A DNA stretch of 59,743 nt from Paracoccaceae bacterium (GTDB taxonomy: Bacteria; Pseudomonadota; Alphaproteobacteria; Rhodobacterales; Rhodobacteraceae), in the NCBI GenBank assembly GCA_024227475.1, contig JAAEUI010000433.1, positions 1-59,743 of the forward strand. Direction: 5' to 3'. Under the pieces are notes generated by a model. It was not told the origin of the DNA. It did no database searches and was given only the letters and a program-made list of their open reading frames with translations. The translations under genes were made by a program, and so were the position numbers. Shown here one piece after another: positions 7,439-15,587 of this stretch (the stretch's first letter is position 1; the number at the start of each line of letters is the position of its first letter).

Positions 7439-7891
7439 ATGAACGCACTCCAGACAACCGGCGACTTGGAGTTCTGGCGCGTTGCGCTGGAAGATATCGA
7501 GATCGCGCGCAAGTTTCTGACACGGCGCCCTCACACATTCGATGCCGGCGACGGGTGCGTCCAAGCACCGTGCGCGGGCTGGTATCGACGCCGTGTCGCA
7601 AGTTGGCGCCAGCTCGGCCTGGAAAGCCCGCATATAGGTGTTGTGATCTGGAAAGCGCCCAAATCAGGCAAGTGGTGCCTGAAAGACGGCCGCAGCAAAA
7701 CCGAAAAAGACCCCTTACGTGTCTCCGGCATGTTCGAGCGCGTGTGGATGAACCCGGTTTCCAAGGATGCTTATGAGTTCTGGCTGGAGCACGGCACATG
7801 GGCCGATGACAACCGGCCCGAAGCCATACCGCAGAAGCTGCTGCGGATGGACAAAATGCCCCCGATTTTCAGCAAAGGAGAAGATGAATGA
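7439..7891 (+). CDS. Unknown Trp-rich protein, first gene of rightward early operon
   Basis: 150 codons. No clear Shine-Dalgarno precedes the ATG; a strong RNA hairpin lies immediately upstream instead. The protein is rich in Trp and basic residues (WYRRRVASWRQLG, GVVIWKAPKSGKWCL, FERVWMNPVSKDAYEFW) and has no membrane segment. The last 4 bp overlap the next gene (ATGA). No family recognised. Being first in the operon and behind the operator, it may act early against the host. Confidence 0.65.
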   Translation: MNALQTTGDLEFWRVALEDIEIARKFLTRRPHTFDAGDGCVQAPCAGWYRRRVASWRQLGLESPHIGVVIWKAPKSGKWCLKDGRSKTEKDPLRVSGMFERVWMNPVSKDAYEFWLEHGTWADDNRPEAIPQKLLRMDKMPPIFSKGEDE

Positions 7892-8751
7892 TCGACCAGC
7901 ACCACAATGAACCGCCTACCGAGGACCGGCTAGATCCGCCGCCGCCATGGTCCGACGAACCTCTTTTCACGCGCATGCAGGAGCTGATCAGTTCCGCGCG
8001 GGTTGTGGTCACGGATTTCCCGGAGATCACCAGCCAGGACATGGCCAACAAGTATGGTGATGCCGTCCGGCAGATGCAGGATCACGTCAAGCAGTGCGAG
8101 GAGGCGCGGAGGAAAGAGAAAAAGCCGCTCGACGACCAGATCAAGGATATTCAGAATAAGTGGGCAAACGGCACGAAGTCGGAAGACGGGCAGACCTTCT
8201 GGCTCGGTATCATGGCGCTGCCGGCGAAGGCTATCGACATCATGCTCAAGCGCACCGCAGCGTGGAACAAAGCCGAGGCGGAGCGCATCCGAAAAGAAGA
8301 AGAGGCAGCCCGGGCCGAGGTCGCGCGCAAGGAAGAAGAGCAGCGCCAGGCAGCCATCAAGGCCGCCAGGGAGATGGAGGAAGCCGACGCGGCAAAGCTG
8401 GTCGGCAAGGGCAATGAGGTTGACCCGCTGGAATCAGATGCAACAGCGGAAAAGGCCAAGCTCGCGACCCAGGAGGCGAAGAAAGACCTTGCCCAAGTCC
8501 GCAAGCAGAAGGCCAGCGCCGGATCCGGCCGGTTGCTCACATCGTCAGGCACGAAGGCCCGCAAGGTCACGACGCGCAAAGTGTATTCCGCCGTGGTAAA
8601 GGATCATCGCAAAGCGTTGAAGTATTTCAGAGATCATCCAAAGGTGGTCGATGCGGTCCAGGTGCTGGCCAATGAGATGGCCCGGGGCGCCGCCACGCGC
8701 GACAAGCTGCCGAAGGGCGTCAAGCTGGTGGTCGAGGATGTGCCGACCTGA
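7888..8751 (+). CDS. Long coiled-coil protein of the recombination module
   Basis: 287 codons with an AAAGGAG site 8 nt before the ATG. The N-terminal 110 residues are globular and helical. Residues about 120-215 are an uninterrupted Ala/Glu/Lys/Arg coiled coil, followed by a basic stretch (TKARKVTTRKVYS) and a small C-terminal domain (ALKYFRDHPKVVDAVQVLA). Similar phage proteins sit beside exonuclease and annealing genes, as here. A DNA-transaction accessory role is likely but unproven. Confidence 0.7.
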   Translation: MIDQHHNEPPTEDRLDPPPPWSDEPLFTRMQELISSARVVVTDFPEITSQDMANKYGDAVRQMQDHVKQCEEARRKEKKPLDDQIKDIQNKWANGTKSEDGQTFWLGIMALPAKAIDIMLKRTAAWNKAEAERIRKEEEAARAEVARKEEEQRQAAIKAAREMEEADAAKLVGKGNEVDPLESDATAEKAKLATQEAKKDLAQVRKQKASAGSGRLLTSSGTKARKVTTRKVYSAVVKDHRKALKYFRDHPKVVDAVQVLANEMARGAATRDKLPKGVKLVVEDVPT

Positions 8752-8941
8752 TGGATACAAGCGATACCTGGTGCGCGCGGAGAACGGGCGTTCCGGGTAT
8801 CATGACACGGTGGACGCCCGGTCAGCGAAGCTCTGGGGGCTCGTCGTGTTTGGCCGCAAAGCCGGGGAAATCACCATAGAAGAGGTAGACTGGAATGAGC
8901 GAAGACCGCAATTTGAATCTAGGAAATGCATTGGTGTTTGA
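8738..8941 (+). CDS. Small overlapping unknown protein
   Basis: 67 codons. Starts inside the end of the coiled-coil gene behind GGTGGTCGAGG and ends inside the exonuclease gene, filling the 143-bp gap between them. The sequence is ordinary globular protein (YKRYLVRAENGRSGYHD, AKLWGLVVFGRKAGEI) and does not look like a shadow frame. Function unknown. Confidence 0.5.
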   Translation: MCRPDGYKRYLVRAENGRSGYHDTVDARSAKLWGLVVFGRKAGEITIEEVDWNERRPQFESRKCIGV

Positions 8942-9539
8942 TTTTGAGACGAACGATAAGCCGCCGCCGAACCCCAAAAAGGGTAAACCCCCAATTGCTG
9001 CGGATAGCGATGAGTGGGTGCGGGCCGCGTCTCTGTGCGCCAAGCTCTATGATCCAACGGGCCGCCTGCTGGACGAAATGCACCAGCTTATAGAACCTCG
9101 TGGCTGGGAGATGGACCCGGAGGCCATGATGGTCAACAAGCTGACAATGGCCAGATTGGCCGCCGAGGGCCTGCCCATCAAAAAGGTGCTGAAGGAGTTC
9201 CGCGCGCTGGAGAGACATGCGGGTTATCACGTCTGCTTCAACGTGCGCTTTGACACGAAGGTTCTGCGCGGAGAGCGGCGCCGCGCTGGAAAGAAGGACC
9301 GTTATGGCCAGTATCCGTCTTGGGACGCAATGCGTGGCCAGTGGATGATCCTGAAGGACCGATCACCAACCGGCAAAGCTCCATTTTTCAAGAGCCTCGG
9401 GGATGCCTACCTGGAGATCTTTGGCGAGGAGATGCCCGGCGCCCACACAGCAGATGGCGATGTCGATGCGACGGCGCGGGTTCTTCGAGAATGTCTGGAT
9501 CGAGGTCTTGTAGAGCTTAAGCAATACAGTGTAGATTGA
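8895..9539 (+). CDS. DnaQ-like DEDDh 3'-5' exonuclease
   Basis: 214 codons. All three exonuclease motifs are visible: FDFETN with Asp16 and Glu18, FNVRFD with Asp120, and AHTADGD with His184 and Asp189, the DEDDh arrangement of proofreading and RNase T-type nucleases. It lacks a polymerase domain, and no polymerase is encoded nearby, so it probably works in recombination or repair, or trims ends for the following putative annealing protein. Confidence 0.85.
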   Translation: MSEDRNLNLGNALVFDFETNDKPPPNPKKGKPPIAADSDEWVRAASLCAKLYDPTGRLLDEMHQLIEPRGWEMDPEAMMVNKLTMARLAAEGLPIKKVLKEFRALERHAGYHVCFNVRFDTKVLRGERRRAGKKDRYGQYPSWDAMRGQWMILKDRSPTGKAPFFKSLGDAYLEIFGEEMPGAHTADGDVDATARVLRECLDRGLVELKQYSVD

Positions 9540-9734
9540 AGAGGCAGCGGTCAGGCGACATAGGCCAGCAATGAGGCGGGGATAAGCTACCGTCAAGCAA
9601 CAGTTGCGAAATCTAGTCGTAGTGGATGGTGAAACGGCCGGGCGGAGGATAACCGACGGCGACCACTTAAAAAATCTACCCAACCCGGGCATGTTGTGAA
9701 AAGGCCCCGCGAACATAGAAAGGAGAAGAGGTCA

Positions 9735-11075
9735 ATGAATACACAAGCTCACGACAGCCACGGTTTTGGCGAACTCACCGCTATGGATATGGATGGTTTT
9801 GACAATCTCGCTGAGCACCAGGCGCAATTGCCGGCTGTGCAGAACCAGCCCTATGACATGCAGCCGATGGTCAAGGCCGGAATGTCCTATGTTACAGCCA
9901 CCATTGTTCAAAAGCCGCGAAATTTGAATGAGATTCTGGCCAATCTCAGCCTGTTTGCGGCTAAGTTTGGCGAAGATTATTACTATTCCTGGAGCGCGAA
10001 GGGCAAAGAGATTTCCGGCCCGACGATCAAGCTGGCCAATGACCTGTTTATGCTGTTCGGCAACAGCGCCATCGAGTGTGACGTTATCGACACCAAGACG
10101 CACTGGATCTTCAAGGCGACATTTGTGGACCTCGAACGCGGAGTCCAGCTCACCAGGCTATTTCAACAACGCAAGAACCAGACATTATCCGACAAGATGG
10201 ATGCGGACCGCCAAGCGGACATCGCTTTTCAGATTGGTCAGTCGAAGGCCATCCGGAATGTGATTGTCAATGCCCTGCGGTCCTTTGCTGACTACGCAGT
10301 TCATGAGGCCCGTTCACACCTGGTCGGCAAGATCCAGAAGAACATGGACGGCTACCGGGAGCGGATTGTAGCGCGCTTCAAGCAGGAGAAGATTGACATC
10401 GAGGTTGCTTGCCACATGGTCGGCCGCTCTGTGAACAAGTGGACGGCCAGCGACATGGCGGGCATTGCAAGCCGGATCATTGCCGTTGATGAGGGGATGG
10501 CCAACTTCGATGAGCAGTTCCCGGACAACCGAGACGATGAAGTCCCAGACGATTTGGAGGCAGGGCATGTTGAGAAGAGCGCGAAACCAAAGAAAAAGAA
10601 AAAGGACAAGAGCAAGAAACCGGCAGAAGCCAAGCTCCCTCCTCCCATCAAAGGATCCCCTGAAAAGCCAGAAGAGGGTAAAGAAACTCCAGCCGAAAGC
10701 AAACCCGAGGACGCGCCGGCCACGGCTGGCACAACTGGCCCGGTTGAGATGCCAGATTTACCGGATTCCCTGAAGCCCACCAAGAAGCCGGAGCCCCAAA
10801 CCAATGTCGAGGAGAAATTTGATCTCGCCCCAGAAGAGCCAGAAATGGAGAATGGCGGCGAGACCGACCGCGTGGCCAGCGAGGAGTTTCTGGCCTTTGT
10901 GATCGGGGAGCTGGAAGGGTGCAAAACCGTCGAACAGCTGCAAGATGCCGATTCGATCTATCATGCTGAGGTGGAAGGGCACGGCCCCGAGATCATTGCC
11001 AAGTATGTCGAGGCCATCAAGCAGCTCAAAGCTGAGATCGAGGTCGATGCAAGACAGGCAAGCCTCGAAAACTGA
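9735..11075 (+). CDS. Putative single-strand annealing / recombination protein with disordered tail
   Basis: 446 codons from the ATG at 9735, behind AAAGGAG. The longer ORF from 9696 has no ribosome site. The N-terminal domain (about 40-230) has the pattern SGPTIKLANDLFMLFGN, VQLTRLFQQ, then QSKAIRNVIVNALRSF, which I associate with an uncharacterised phage family found next to exonucleases. Residues about 275-380 are a Lys/Pro/Glu-rich disordered linker, followed by a short C-terminal helical domain. Annealing function is inferred from neighbours (DnaQ-like nuclease upstream, Ref-like nuclease downstream). Confidence 0.6.
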   Translation: MNTQAHDSHGFGELTAMDMDGFDNLAEHQAQLPAVQNQPYDMQPMVKAGMSYVTATIVQKPRNLNEILANLSLFAAKFGEDYYYSWSAKGKEISGPTIKLANDLFMLFGNSAIECDVIDTKTHWIFKATFVDLERGVQLTRLFQQRKNQTLSDKMDADRQADIAFQIGQSKAIRNVIVNALRSFADYAVHEARSHLVGKIQKNMDGYRERIVARFKQEKIDIEVACHMVGRSVNKWTASDMAGIASRIIAVDEGMANFDEQFPDNRDDEVPDDLEAGHVEKSAKPKKKKKDKSKKPAEAKLPPPIKGSPEKPEEGKETPAESKPEDAPATAGTTGPVEMPDLPDSLKPTKKPEPQTNVEEKFDLAPEEPEMENGGETDRVASEEFLAFVIGELEGCKTVEQLQDADSIYHAEVEGHGPEIIAKYVEAIKQLKAEIEVDARQASLEN

Positions 11076-11078
11076 TCC

Positions 11079-11534
11079 ATGTCAGATCGTCTCGTAAGAC
11101 CCGCGGCCGCATTTTCCGTCCTTAGCCGGAAGACGTATCAGCGCCGCGGGCTGAGGTCTCCGCGCAAGAAGAGCCTCACCTATTCCCAGCTCATAGCATC
11201 ACTCCCATGCATAGTCAGTGGCGTCGAGGGCCAGACCCAGGCCGCGCACATCCGGTACGCCGAGTATGACGCCGGCAAGCGTGAAACTGGCATGGCCGAG
11301 CGTCCAAGCGATATGTGGGTTCTCCCACTTCACTGGAAAATACACCTGGACCAGCACAGGAAGCCCCCAGAGCGCGATTGGTGGCTTTCGTGGGGGATTG
11401 AGCCGCTGGAAGCGTGCAAGCGGCTCTGGGAGGCTCGTGACAGGCCACAATGGATGGCCGAGATCGTTTATTTCAAGGCACCCCGCAGAAGAGAGCACTT
11501 CGAGCGCATTGCCGAGATACTGAAGGAGTGGTGA
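11079..11534 (+). CDS. HNH-like nuclease, DUF968/Ref type
   Basis: 151 codons. After a basic N-terminus comes LPCIVSGVEGQTQAAHIRY, then PSDMWVLPLHWKIHLDQH. This Cys/His spacing is that of DUF968 and P1 Ref, in which an HNH-like fold cuts at RecA-bound D-loops. The usual second Cys pair is not obvious. It sits 3 bp behind the putative annealing protein, consistent with a recombination module. Confidence 0.7.
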   Translation: MSDRLVRPAAAFSVLSRKTYQRRGLRSPRKKSLTYSQLIASLPCIVSGVEGQTQAAHIRYAEYDAGKRETGMAERPSDMWVLPLHWKIHLDQHRKPPERDWWLSWGIEPLEACKRLWEARDRPQWMAEIVYFKAPRRREHFERIAEILKEW

Positions 11535-11536
11535 CT

Positions 11537-12502
11537 ATGGGCAAGAACAGCAAGATCCAGTGGACCGAGCATACGTGGAACATCATCAATGGCTGCGAGG
11601 TCTGCGGCCCGGGCTGCAAGAACTGCTACGCCATGCGGCTGGCCGGCACCAGGTTGAAGAACCATCCATCGCGCGAGGGCCTGACGACGAAAACGGCAGC
11701 TCACCAGTTCCTTTGGAATGGGAAGGTGCGGATGTATGAGCCATGGCTGCACCAGCCTCTGAAATGGAAGATGGCCGCGCGGATCTTCGTGTGTGCCCAT
11801 GGCGATCTGTTCTACGAGCAAGTTCCTGAGAAGTGGATCGATATGGTCTACGCGGTGATGGTCCTGGCCGCTCATCACACGTTCCAAACCCTGACAAAAC
11901 GGTCCGCGCGACAAATGCGGTATCTGAACAATCCAGACACGCCGCGGCGCATTGCAAACGAGGCGGAGAAGCTGTGCGAGCGGTTCGGTATAAAAGACCG
12001 TTTAGCAGGAAATCTGTATCGCAGCTTGAAGGAGGAGCACCCGAAGGTAAGTTCCTATCTGACCCAGTGGCCGCTGCCCAACGTCCATGTTGGCGTATCG
12101 ATCGAGGACCAGGACCATGCTTTCCGGGCAATTGATCTTTGCCTGACAAAGGCAGCGGTTCGGTGGATCAGCGCCGAACCACTATTGGAACCACTCGATC
12201 TCAGACATATTGAAGGGTCTTATCTGGAATATCCAATCAATGTTTTGACTAATCGATTGTATCTTCCTGACCCAAACATTCGGCAGGATTATGCGGTTAC
12301 ACCAACCAGTATAGATCAGGTTATCGCCGGCGGCGAGAGCGGGCCTAACTTTCGTATTGTCGACACAGCCGCCTTCCGATCCCTGCGCGATCAATGCGCG
12401 AGGACTGACACAGCATTTTTCATGAAGCAGATGTCGGGCGGCGCCAAGGTGCCGATTCCTGACGATCTACAGATATTCGAAGAACCGAACGTGGCGTGGT
12501 GA
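11537..12502 (+). CDS. Phage Gp37/Gp68 (DUF5131) family protein
   Basis: 321 codons from the ATG at 11537, with GGAG upstream and only 2 bp after the previous stop. The N-terminus SKIQWTEHTWNIINGC, followed by CGPGCKNCYA, is the hallmark of this family. The Cys-rich motif is thought to hold an iron-sulphur cluster, and the fold is related to radical-SAM enzymes. Further family blocks are VHVGVSIED, RWISAEPLLEPL and VIAGGESGPNFR. The biochemical function of the family is unsettled. A roughly 30-residue region around 245-275 (SYLEYPINVLTN) looks like an insertion relative to shorter members. Confidence 0.85.
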   Translation: MGKNSKIQWTEHTWNIINGCEVCGPGCKNCYAMRLAGTRLKNHPSREGLTTKTAAHQFLWNGKVRMYEPWLHQPLKWKMAARIFVCAHGDLFYEQVPEKWIDMVYAVMVLAAHHTFQTLTKRSARQMRYLNNPDTPRRIANEAEKLCERFGIKDRLAGNLYRSLKEEHPKVSSYLTQWPLPNVHVGVSIEDQDHAFRAIDLCLTKAAVRWISAEPLLEPLDLRHIEGSYLEYPINVLTNRLYLPDPNIRQDYAVTPTSIDQVIAGGESGPNFRIVDTAAFRSLRDQCARTDTAFFMKQMSGGAKVPIPDDLQIFEEPNVAW

Positions 12503-12530
12503 CACGCCTCCACAACCAGAGGAGAGAAAA

Positions 12531-12878
12531 GTGTCTAAAACACCATGGAAGCCGTCGCCGGAAGTCGAAGAACTATGCGAATTGTCAAGGTTGACCACTG
12601 GTATGACCGTGAAAATTGCAGAAGCTGCAGTCGAATTTTACCACCAAAATGTTCACCACGAAGACGAGGAGGAAATGGAAAATTTTCACGGGACATTCGT
12701 TCCGCTACTCGTTGCGGCCACAGGGCAAGCTGTAGGCGCAGCCACTGCACTGGCAATGCAAGACCGTTCAAAAGCAGACCGTCTCAAAAATGGGAAGGAT
12801 TTTCTTGCAGAATCTATGAAGATTTTTGTTGGAATTGCAGAGGACGCCCTCAAACAAACTATTGAGGATGATGAGTAA
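12531..12878 (+). CDS. Small helical protein of unknown function
   Basis: 115 codons starting with GTG behind AGAGGAG. The protein is acidic and mostly helical, with no transmembrane segment long enough to be convincing (an Ala-rich stretch at about 62-75). The next gene starts on the last base of its stop codon. Function unknown. Confidence 0.65.
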   Translation: MSKTPWKPSPEVEELCELSRLTTGMTVKIAEAAVEFYHQNVHHEDEEEMENFHGTFVPLLVAATGQAVGAATALAMQDRSKADRLKNGKDFLAESMKIFVGIAEDALKQTIEDDE

Positions 12879-13324
12879 TGGTCGCCTACAGCTTCAAGAG
12901 CATGTTCGTGCCGCAGATCGAGGCGCTGCAAAAGCGCCAGACGATCCGGGCACGAGGCAAGCGCCATCATGCGCAGCGTGGCGAGACGCTGCAGCTATAC
13001 AAAAACGCCCGGCAGGCCAACATGGCGAAGATCATTCCGGATCATAAATGTCTGACGGCCTGCCGGATCTCGTTCATTGTCCCTGATCGACCTATCAGAC
13101 CGGACAATCACATCCACACGCTGATGATTGATGATCGTCCGCGATTTGATCTGGATCAATTCGCAGAGGCTGACGGCTTTGGCCTTGATGATCTCGCGCC
13201 GTTCGTCCTGGGGGAAGGTGAGCGCTACAAGCGCTGGATCCGGCCAATCCACCCGATGACGATGTTTTTCATCGATGAGCACGGGCCGGGCGTCTATGGC
13301 GACATGGTTTTAATTAAATGGTGA
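12878..13324 (+). CDS. ASCH/PUA-like phage protein
   Basis: 148 codons. The start YSFKSMFVPQIEALQKRQTI is followed by RARGKRHHAQRGETLQLY and a run of strands. This matches small phage proteins with an ASCH (PUA-like, RNA-binding) fold, in which a conserved Lys/Arg-Gln-Thr-Ile segment is followed by a basic loop and G-x-x-L-x-L-Y. The C-terminal half (FAEADGFGLDDLAPFV) is also usual in those proteins. RNA or modified-base binding is plausible. Confidence 0.6.
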   Translation: MVAYSFKSMFVPQIEALQKRQTIRARGKRHHAQRGETLQLYKNARQANMAKIIPDHKCLTACRISFIVPDRPIRPDNHIHTLMIDDRPRFDLDQFAEADGFGLDDLAPFVLGEGERYKRWIRPIHPMTMFFIDEHGPGVYGDMVLIKW

Positions 13325-13336
13325 AGGAGAGAAACG

Positions 13337-13675
13337 ATGACCGATCAGAAATATGACGGCCCTCGGCTGGTCAAGGAAGCGGGCGGCGAGTTTGACGCCG
13401 AGGATCTGTACAAGCACATCAAGCGCGCCATCCAAGAATGGAAGGCCGCCAATGGGAAGCTGGGCGAGGGTTCGGCGCTGACTCTTGCCGGACTGGCTTA
13501 CGTGCTATCGGAGGAAATCTGCGAAGGCGCCAAGGAGTTCAAGAAGGACCCGGGCGCGAAAAAGACCTTCGTGCAGGACATGCTGCACAGTTTCGGAGGT
13601 GTGGTCAAATCGATGATTGAGGCGCACCTGAACCACCAGCTCAGTGCTGAAACCAAGGACGACACGGGGGCATGA
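13337..13675 (+). CDS. Small unknown protein
   Basis: 112 codons with GAAGGAG upstream. All-helical, acidic at the ends, with GEGSALTLAGLAYVLSEEI as its most hydrophobic region. No motif recognised. Part of the rightward early operon. Confidence 0.65.
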   Translation: MTDQKYDGPRLVKEAGGEFDAEDLYKHIKRAIQEWKAANGKLGEGSALTLAGLAYVLSEEICEGAKEFKKDPGAKKTFVQDMLHSFGGVVKSMIEAHLNHQLSAETKDDTGA

Positions 13676-13678
13676 TCG

Positions 13679-13897
13679 ATGGGGTACGAGTGTCCAAAGT
13701 GCGGTAAGCCGTTCAAATCGGCCCGTGGTGTCGCAGATCATTCTCGCGACGTGCATGGGGAAGCGCTGCCGGCACGCCGGAAATACCGCAAGAAGCGCGG
13801 CGATCGTGACGAGAGCTTTGCTGATAGGGCGATCCGAGCTCAGATGCAGCGCGATATGGGAGAGCTGGTCGACGATGACTGGCTGTTGTTTGATTGA
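13679..13897 (+). CDS. Small C2H2 zinc-finger protein
   Basis: 72 codons. YECPKCGKPF followed by HSRDVH gives Cys-x2-Cys-x12-His-x4-His, a classical zinc finger at residues 4-26, then a basic region (RRKYRKKRGDR) and an acidic C-terminus. Probably a DNA-binding regulator. Single C2H2 fingers are common in small phage genes. Confidence 0.7.
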   Translation: MGYECPKCGKPFKSARGVADHSRDVHGEALPARRKYRKKRGDRDESFADRAIRAQMQRDMGELVDDDWLLFD

Positions 13898-13909
13898 GGG
13901 GATACTGAA

Positions 13910-14146
13910 ATGCCAACAGACGCCAATTTTGTATCTGACACAGAACTGCGGTTCCTGGTCATCGCCAAGCTCTATGTATCGGCTCTAAAAACAGGCAATG
14001 ATCTTGAGGCAGAGCGCCTGCGGCCAATGTTGGACGAGACCCACGGCGCCGTCCTCCAGGAGCAGGACAACCAGATCGAGGAGGCAATTCAACATCTCAG
14101 CGAAGATGACATTGCCCGCCTCGGCCGTGGGGTAGTTGGGACGTGA
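13910..14146 (+). CDS. Small helical protein, last gene of rightward early operon
   Basis: 78 codons, two or three helices, acidic C-terminal half (QEQDNQIEEAIQHLSEDD). GAGGGG precedes the ATG. It converges head-on with the DHH gene, whose stop begins on the next base, so any bidirectional terminator must lie inside coding sequence. Function unknown. Confidence 0.6.
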   Translation: MPTDANFVSDTELRFLVIAKLYVSALKTGNDLEAERLRPMLDETHGAVLQEQDNQIEEAIQHLSEDDIARLGRGVVGT

Positions 14147-15133
14147 TCAGGCTTCAGTATCGGTTGTCTCCCCAAGATCCCATACAGGCTCTGTGGTTGG
14201 TTTCCATTCTGGGGGATGCAACAGATAGGGCGCCTGGCATCCTGCTGCATTGCGATGACCGCCGCCGCCAAATTTCCGAGCAAATGCCTGCACATCCACC
14301 CGGTAATCAATTGAGCGTAAAGACCATGCAGCGCCATCCTTGGTGACGACGACGATAACCGCAAAGTTTATTTTGGGATCTCGATCCAGCAGTTCGTGCC
14401 CGAGGTCAGAGGCCATCTCATATGGCGCGTAGACCACGGCAACGCGCGGAAACCCTTCCAGGCGCTGCACCCAGGCGGTATCAACAAACTCCTGAAGTGT
14501 GAGTTTCTGCTGCCGCAGCAATGTATTGCCGTGACGGAGGTGACGGTCATACTCTGTCGTGAAAAATTCGACTGTAGTGTCGAATGTTTCAACATCCTGC
14601 AGCCCGAAGCTCCGCAACCAGGCGCATGCCGCAGGGGTATTCTCGTCTGCAAATTTCCAGAGGTCACGGTCCTCGATGTGATGGAGGAGTGTTGGCATAT
14701 CCGCACCATGCGGCTGGCAGAACTCCCAGGCCAGCCGGCAGCCGGATTTATCCATGTCGAAATATGCGATCACGGGTGGCTGCTTTTCGGCCAGCACGTA
14801 GGTCATGGCGTCTGGGATATCTTCGTATGTCGGGCAATCGGCAAACGATAGTGTGAACGGTTCCAGCTGCTCCTTGGCCGATATGTGGTGATCGAGGACA
14901 ACGATGCTGCACGCCTCATGTCCGACACAGCGCAGCATTGCCGCTTCAAAACTGAAGTCAACAATCAAGATATTGGCGTTCTTCCGCTGGTCTTCAGTCA
15001 GGGGGAAGCCGGTATTGTACTGGCAGGGGATCAGCGCGACATCGTTCCAGCGGTGCCAGACGGCCCATGCCGCCGCGGTCCCATCGTTGCAATTGTCATG
15101 GTAGATACAGAAGTCAGGTTTCCATTTGGCCAT
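14147..15133 (-). CDS. DHH-family phosphoesterase
   Basis: 328 codons from the ATG at 15133 (GGAG about 9 nt upstream, directly after the preceding stop). The family motifs are all there: IYHDNCNDGTAAA (motif I, residues 10-22), LIVDFSF with Asp59 (II), VVLDHHIS with Asp81-His82-His83 (III), and a C-terminal DHHA1 block ending FGGGGHRNAAG. Such enzymes hydrolyse phosphodiester or pyrophosphate bonds in oligonucleotides, c-di-AMP or pApA. In a phage this could recycle nucleotides or degrade a cyclic-dinucleotide defence signal. The substrate cannot be read from the sequence. Confidence 0.85.
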   Translation of the reverse strand: MAKWKPDFCIYHDNCNDGTAAAWAVWHRWNDVALIPCQYNTGFPLTEDQRKNANILIVDFSFEAAMLRCVGHEACSIVVLDHHISAKEQLEPFTLSFADCPTYEDIPDAMTYVLAEKQPPVIAYFDMDKSGCRLAWEFCQPHGADMPTLLHHIEDRDLWKFADENTPAACAWLRSFGLQDVETFDTTVEFFTTEYDRHLRHGNTLLRQQKLTLQEFVDTAWVQRLEGFPRVAVVYAPYEMASDLGHELLDRDPKINFAVIVVVTKDGAAWSLRSIDYRVDVQAFARKFGGGGHRNAAGCQAPYLLHPPEWKPTTEPVWDLGETTDTEA

Positions 15134-15138
15134 AGTTC

Positions 15139-15405
15139 TCAGCTCCGGTTCTGGTTGGTGATTGTTGCGGCTTGCCAGCGCTCGCCGGGCAGGACGCCGA
15201 CAAAGTTGCGGTAATGCATGACCGTTCGGCCCTGATACTCGCGGCGGCGATTGTTCCACAGGCGCACATAGACGACGCCGCTTTCGGTGATTTTGTCAAC
15301 ATAGCCGTCCTTGTGCCCTCGCCCAACGGCCACACGCACGCGCATATTGGGCTTGATCTCCTTCAAATTGGACAGCCGGTCTTTCATCATGATTGTTTCT
15401 GGCAT
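15139..15405 (-). CDS. Small beta-rich protein, possibly KOW/SH3-like
   Basis: 88 codons from the ATG at 15405. The pattern NMRVRVAVGRGHKDGYVDKI, then VVYVRLWNNRRREYQGR, resembles a small barrel of the KOW or Tudor type. Basic overall. It is 5 bp upstream of the DHH gene and directly behind the operator at 15425-15438. Function unknown. Confidence 0.6.
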   Translation of the reverse strand: MPETIMMKDRLSNLKEIKPNMRVRVAVGRGHKDGYVDKITESGVVYVRLWNNRRREYQGRTVMHYRNFVGVLPGERWQAATITNQNRS

Positions 15406-15424
15406 GGTTGCTTCTCGCAATGTT

Positions 15425-15438
15425 CAGTACGTGTATTG
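15425..15438. promoter_or_regulatory. Operator, CAGTAC-GT-GTATTG, with leftward promoter
   Basis: One base from the perfect palindrome at 7193, with GCAT following as at 7207. On the minus strand, TTGCGC (about 15460-15465) and TATGCA (about 15436-15441) form a candidate promoter, with the operator over the -10 box. It lies between the leftward DHH pair and the rightward gene at 15588. Confidence 0.55.
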
Positions 15439-15587
15439 CATACCACCTAAAACAGCATTTGCGCAACAACCACGTCAAAAGATCGTGCTCCACCTTGACA
15501 CGAACATCAACGCGCGCACATAAGGCCATGTAACTAAAGCGTGAGTGTACGGTTCCACCCAGATCAAGCCAGAGGGGGAAATGCAAA

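Noticed and set aside
7323-7799. Minus-strand ORF across the early divergent region
   Set aside because: Runs antisense to the plus gene at 7439 and through the hairpin; it has no ribosome site and an Arg-rich shadow composition.
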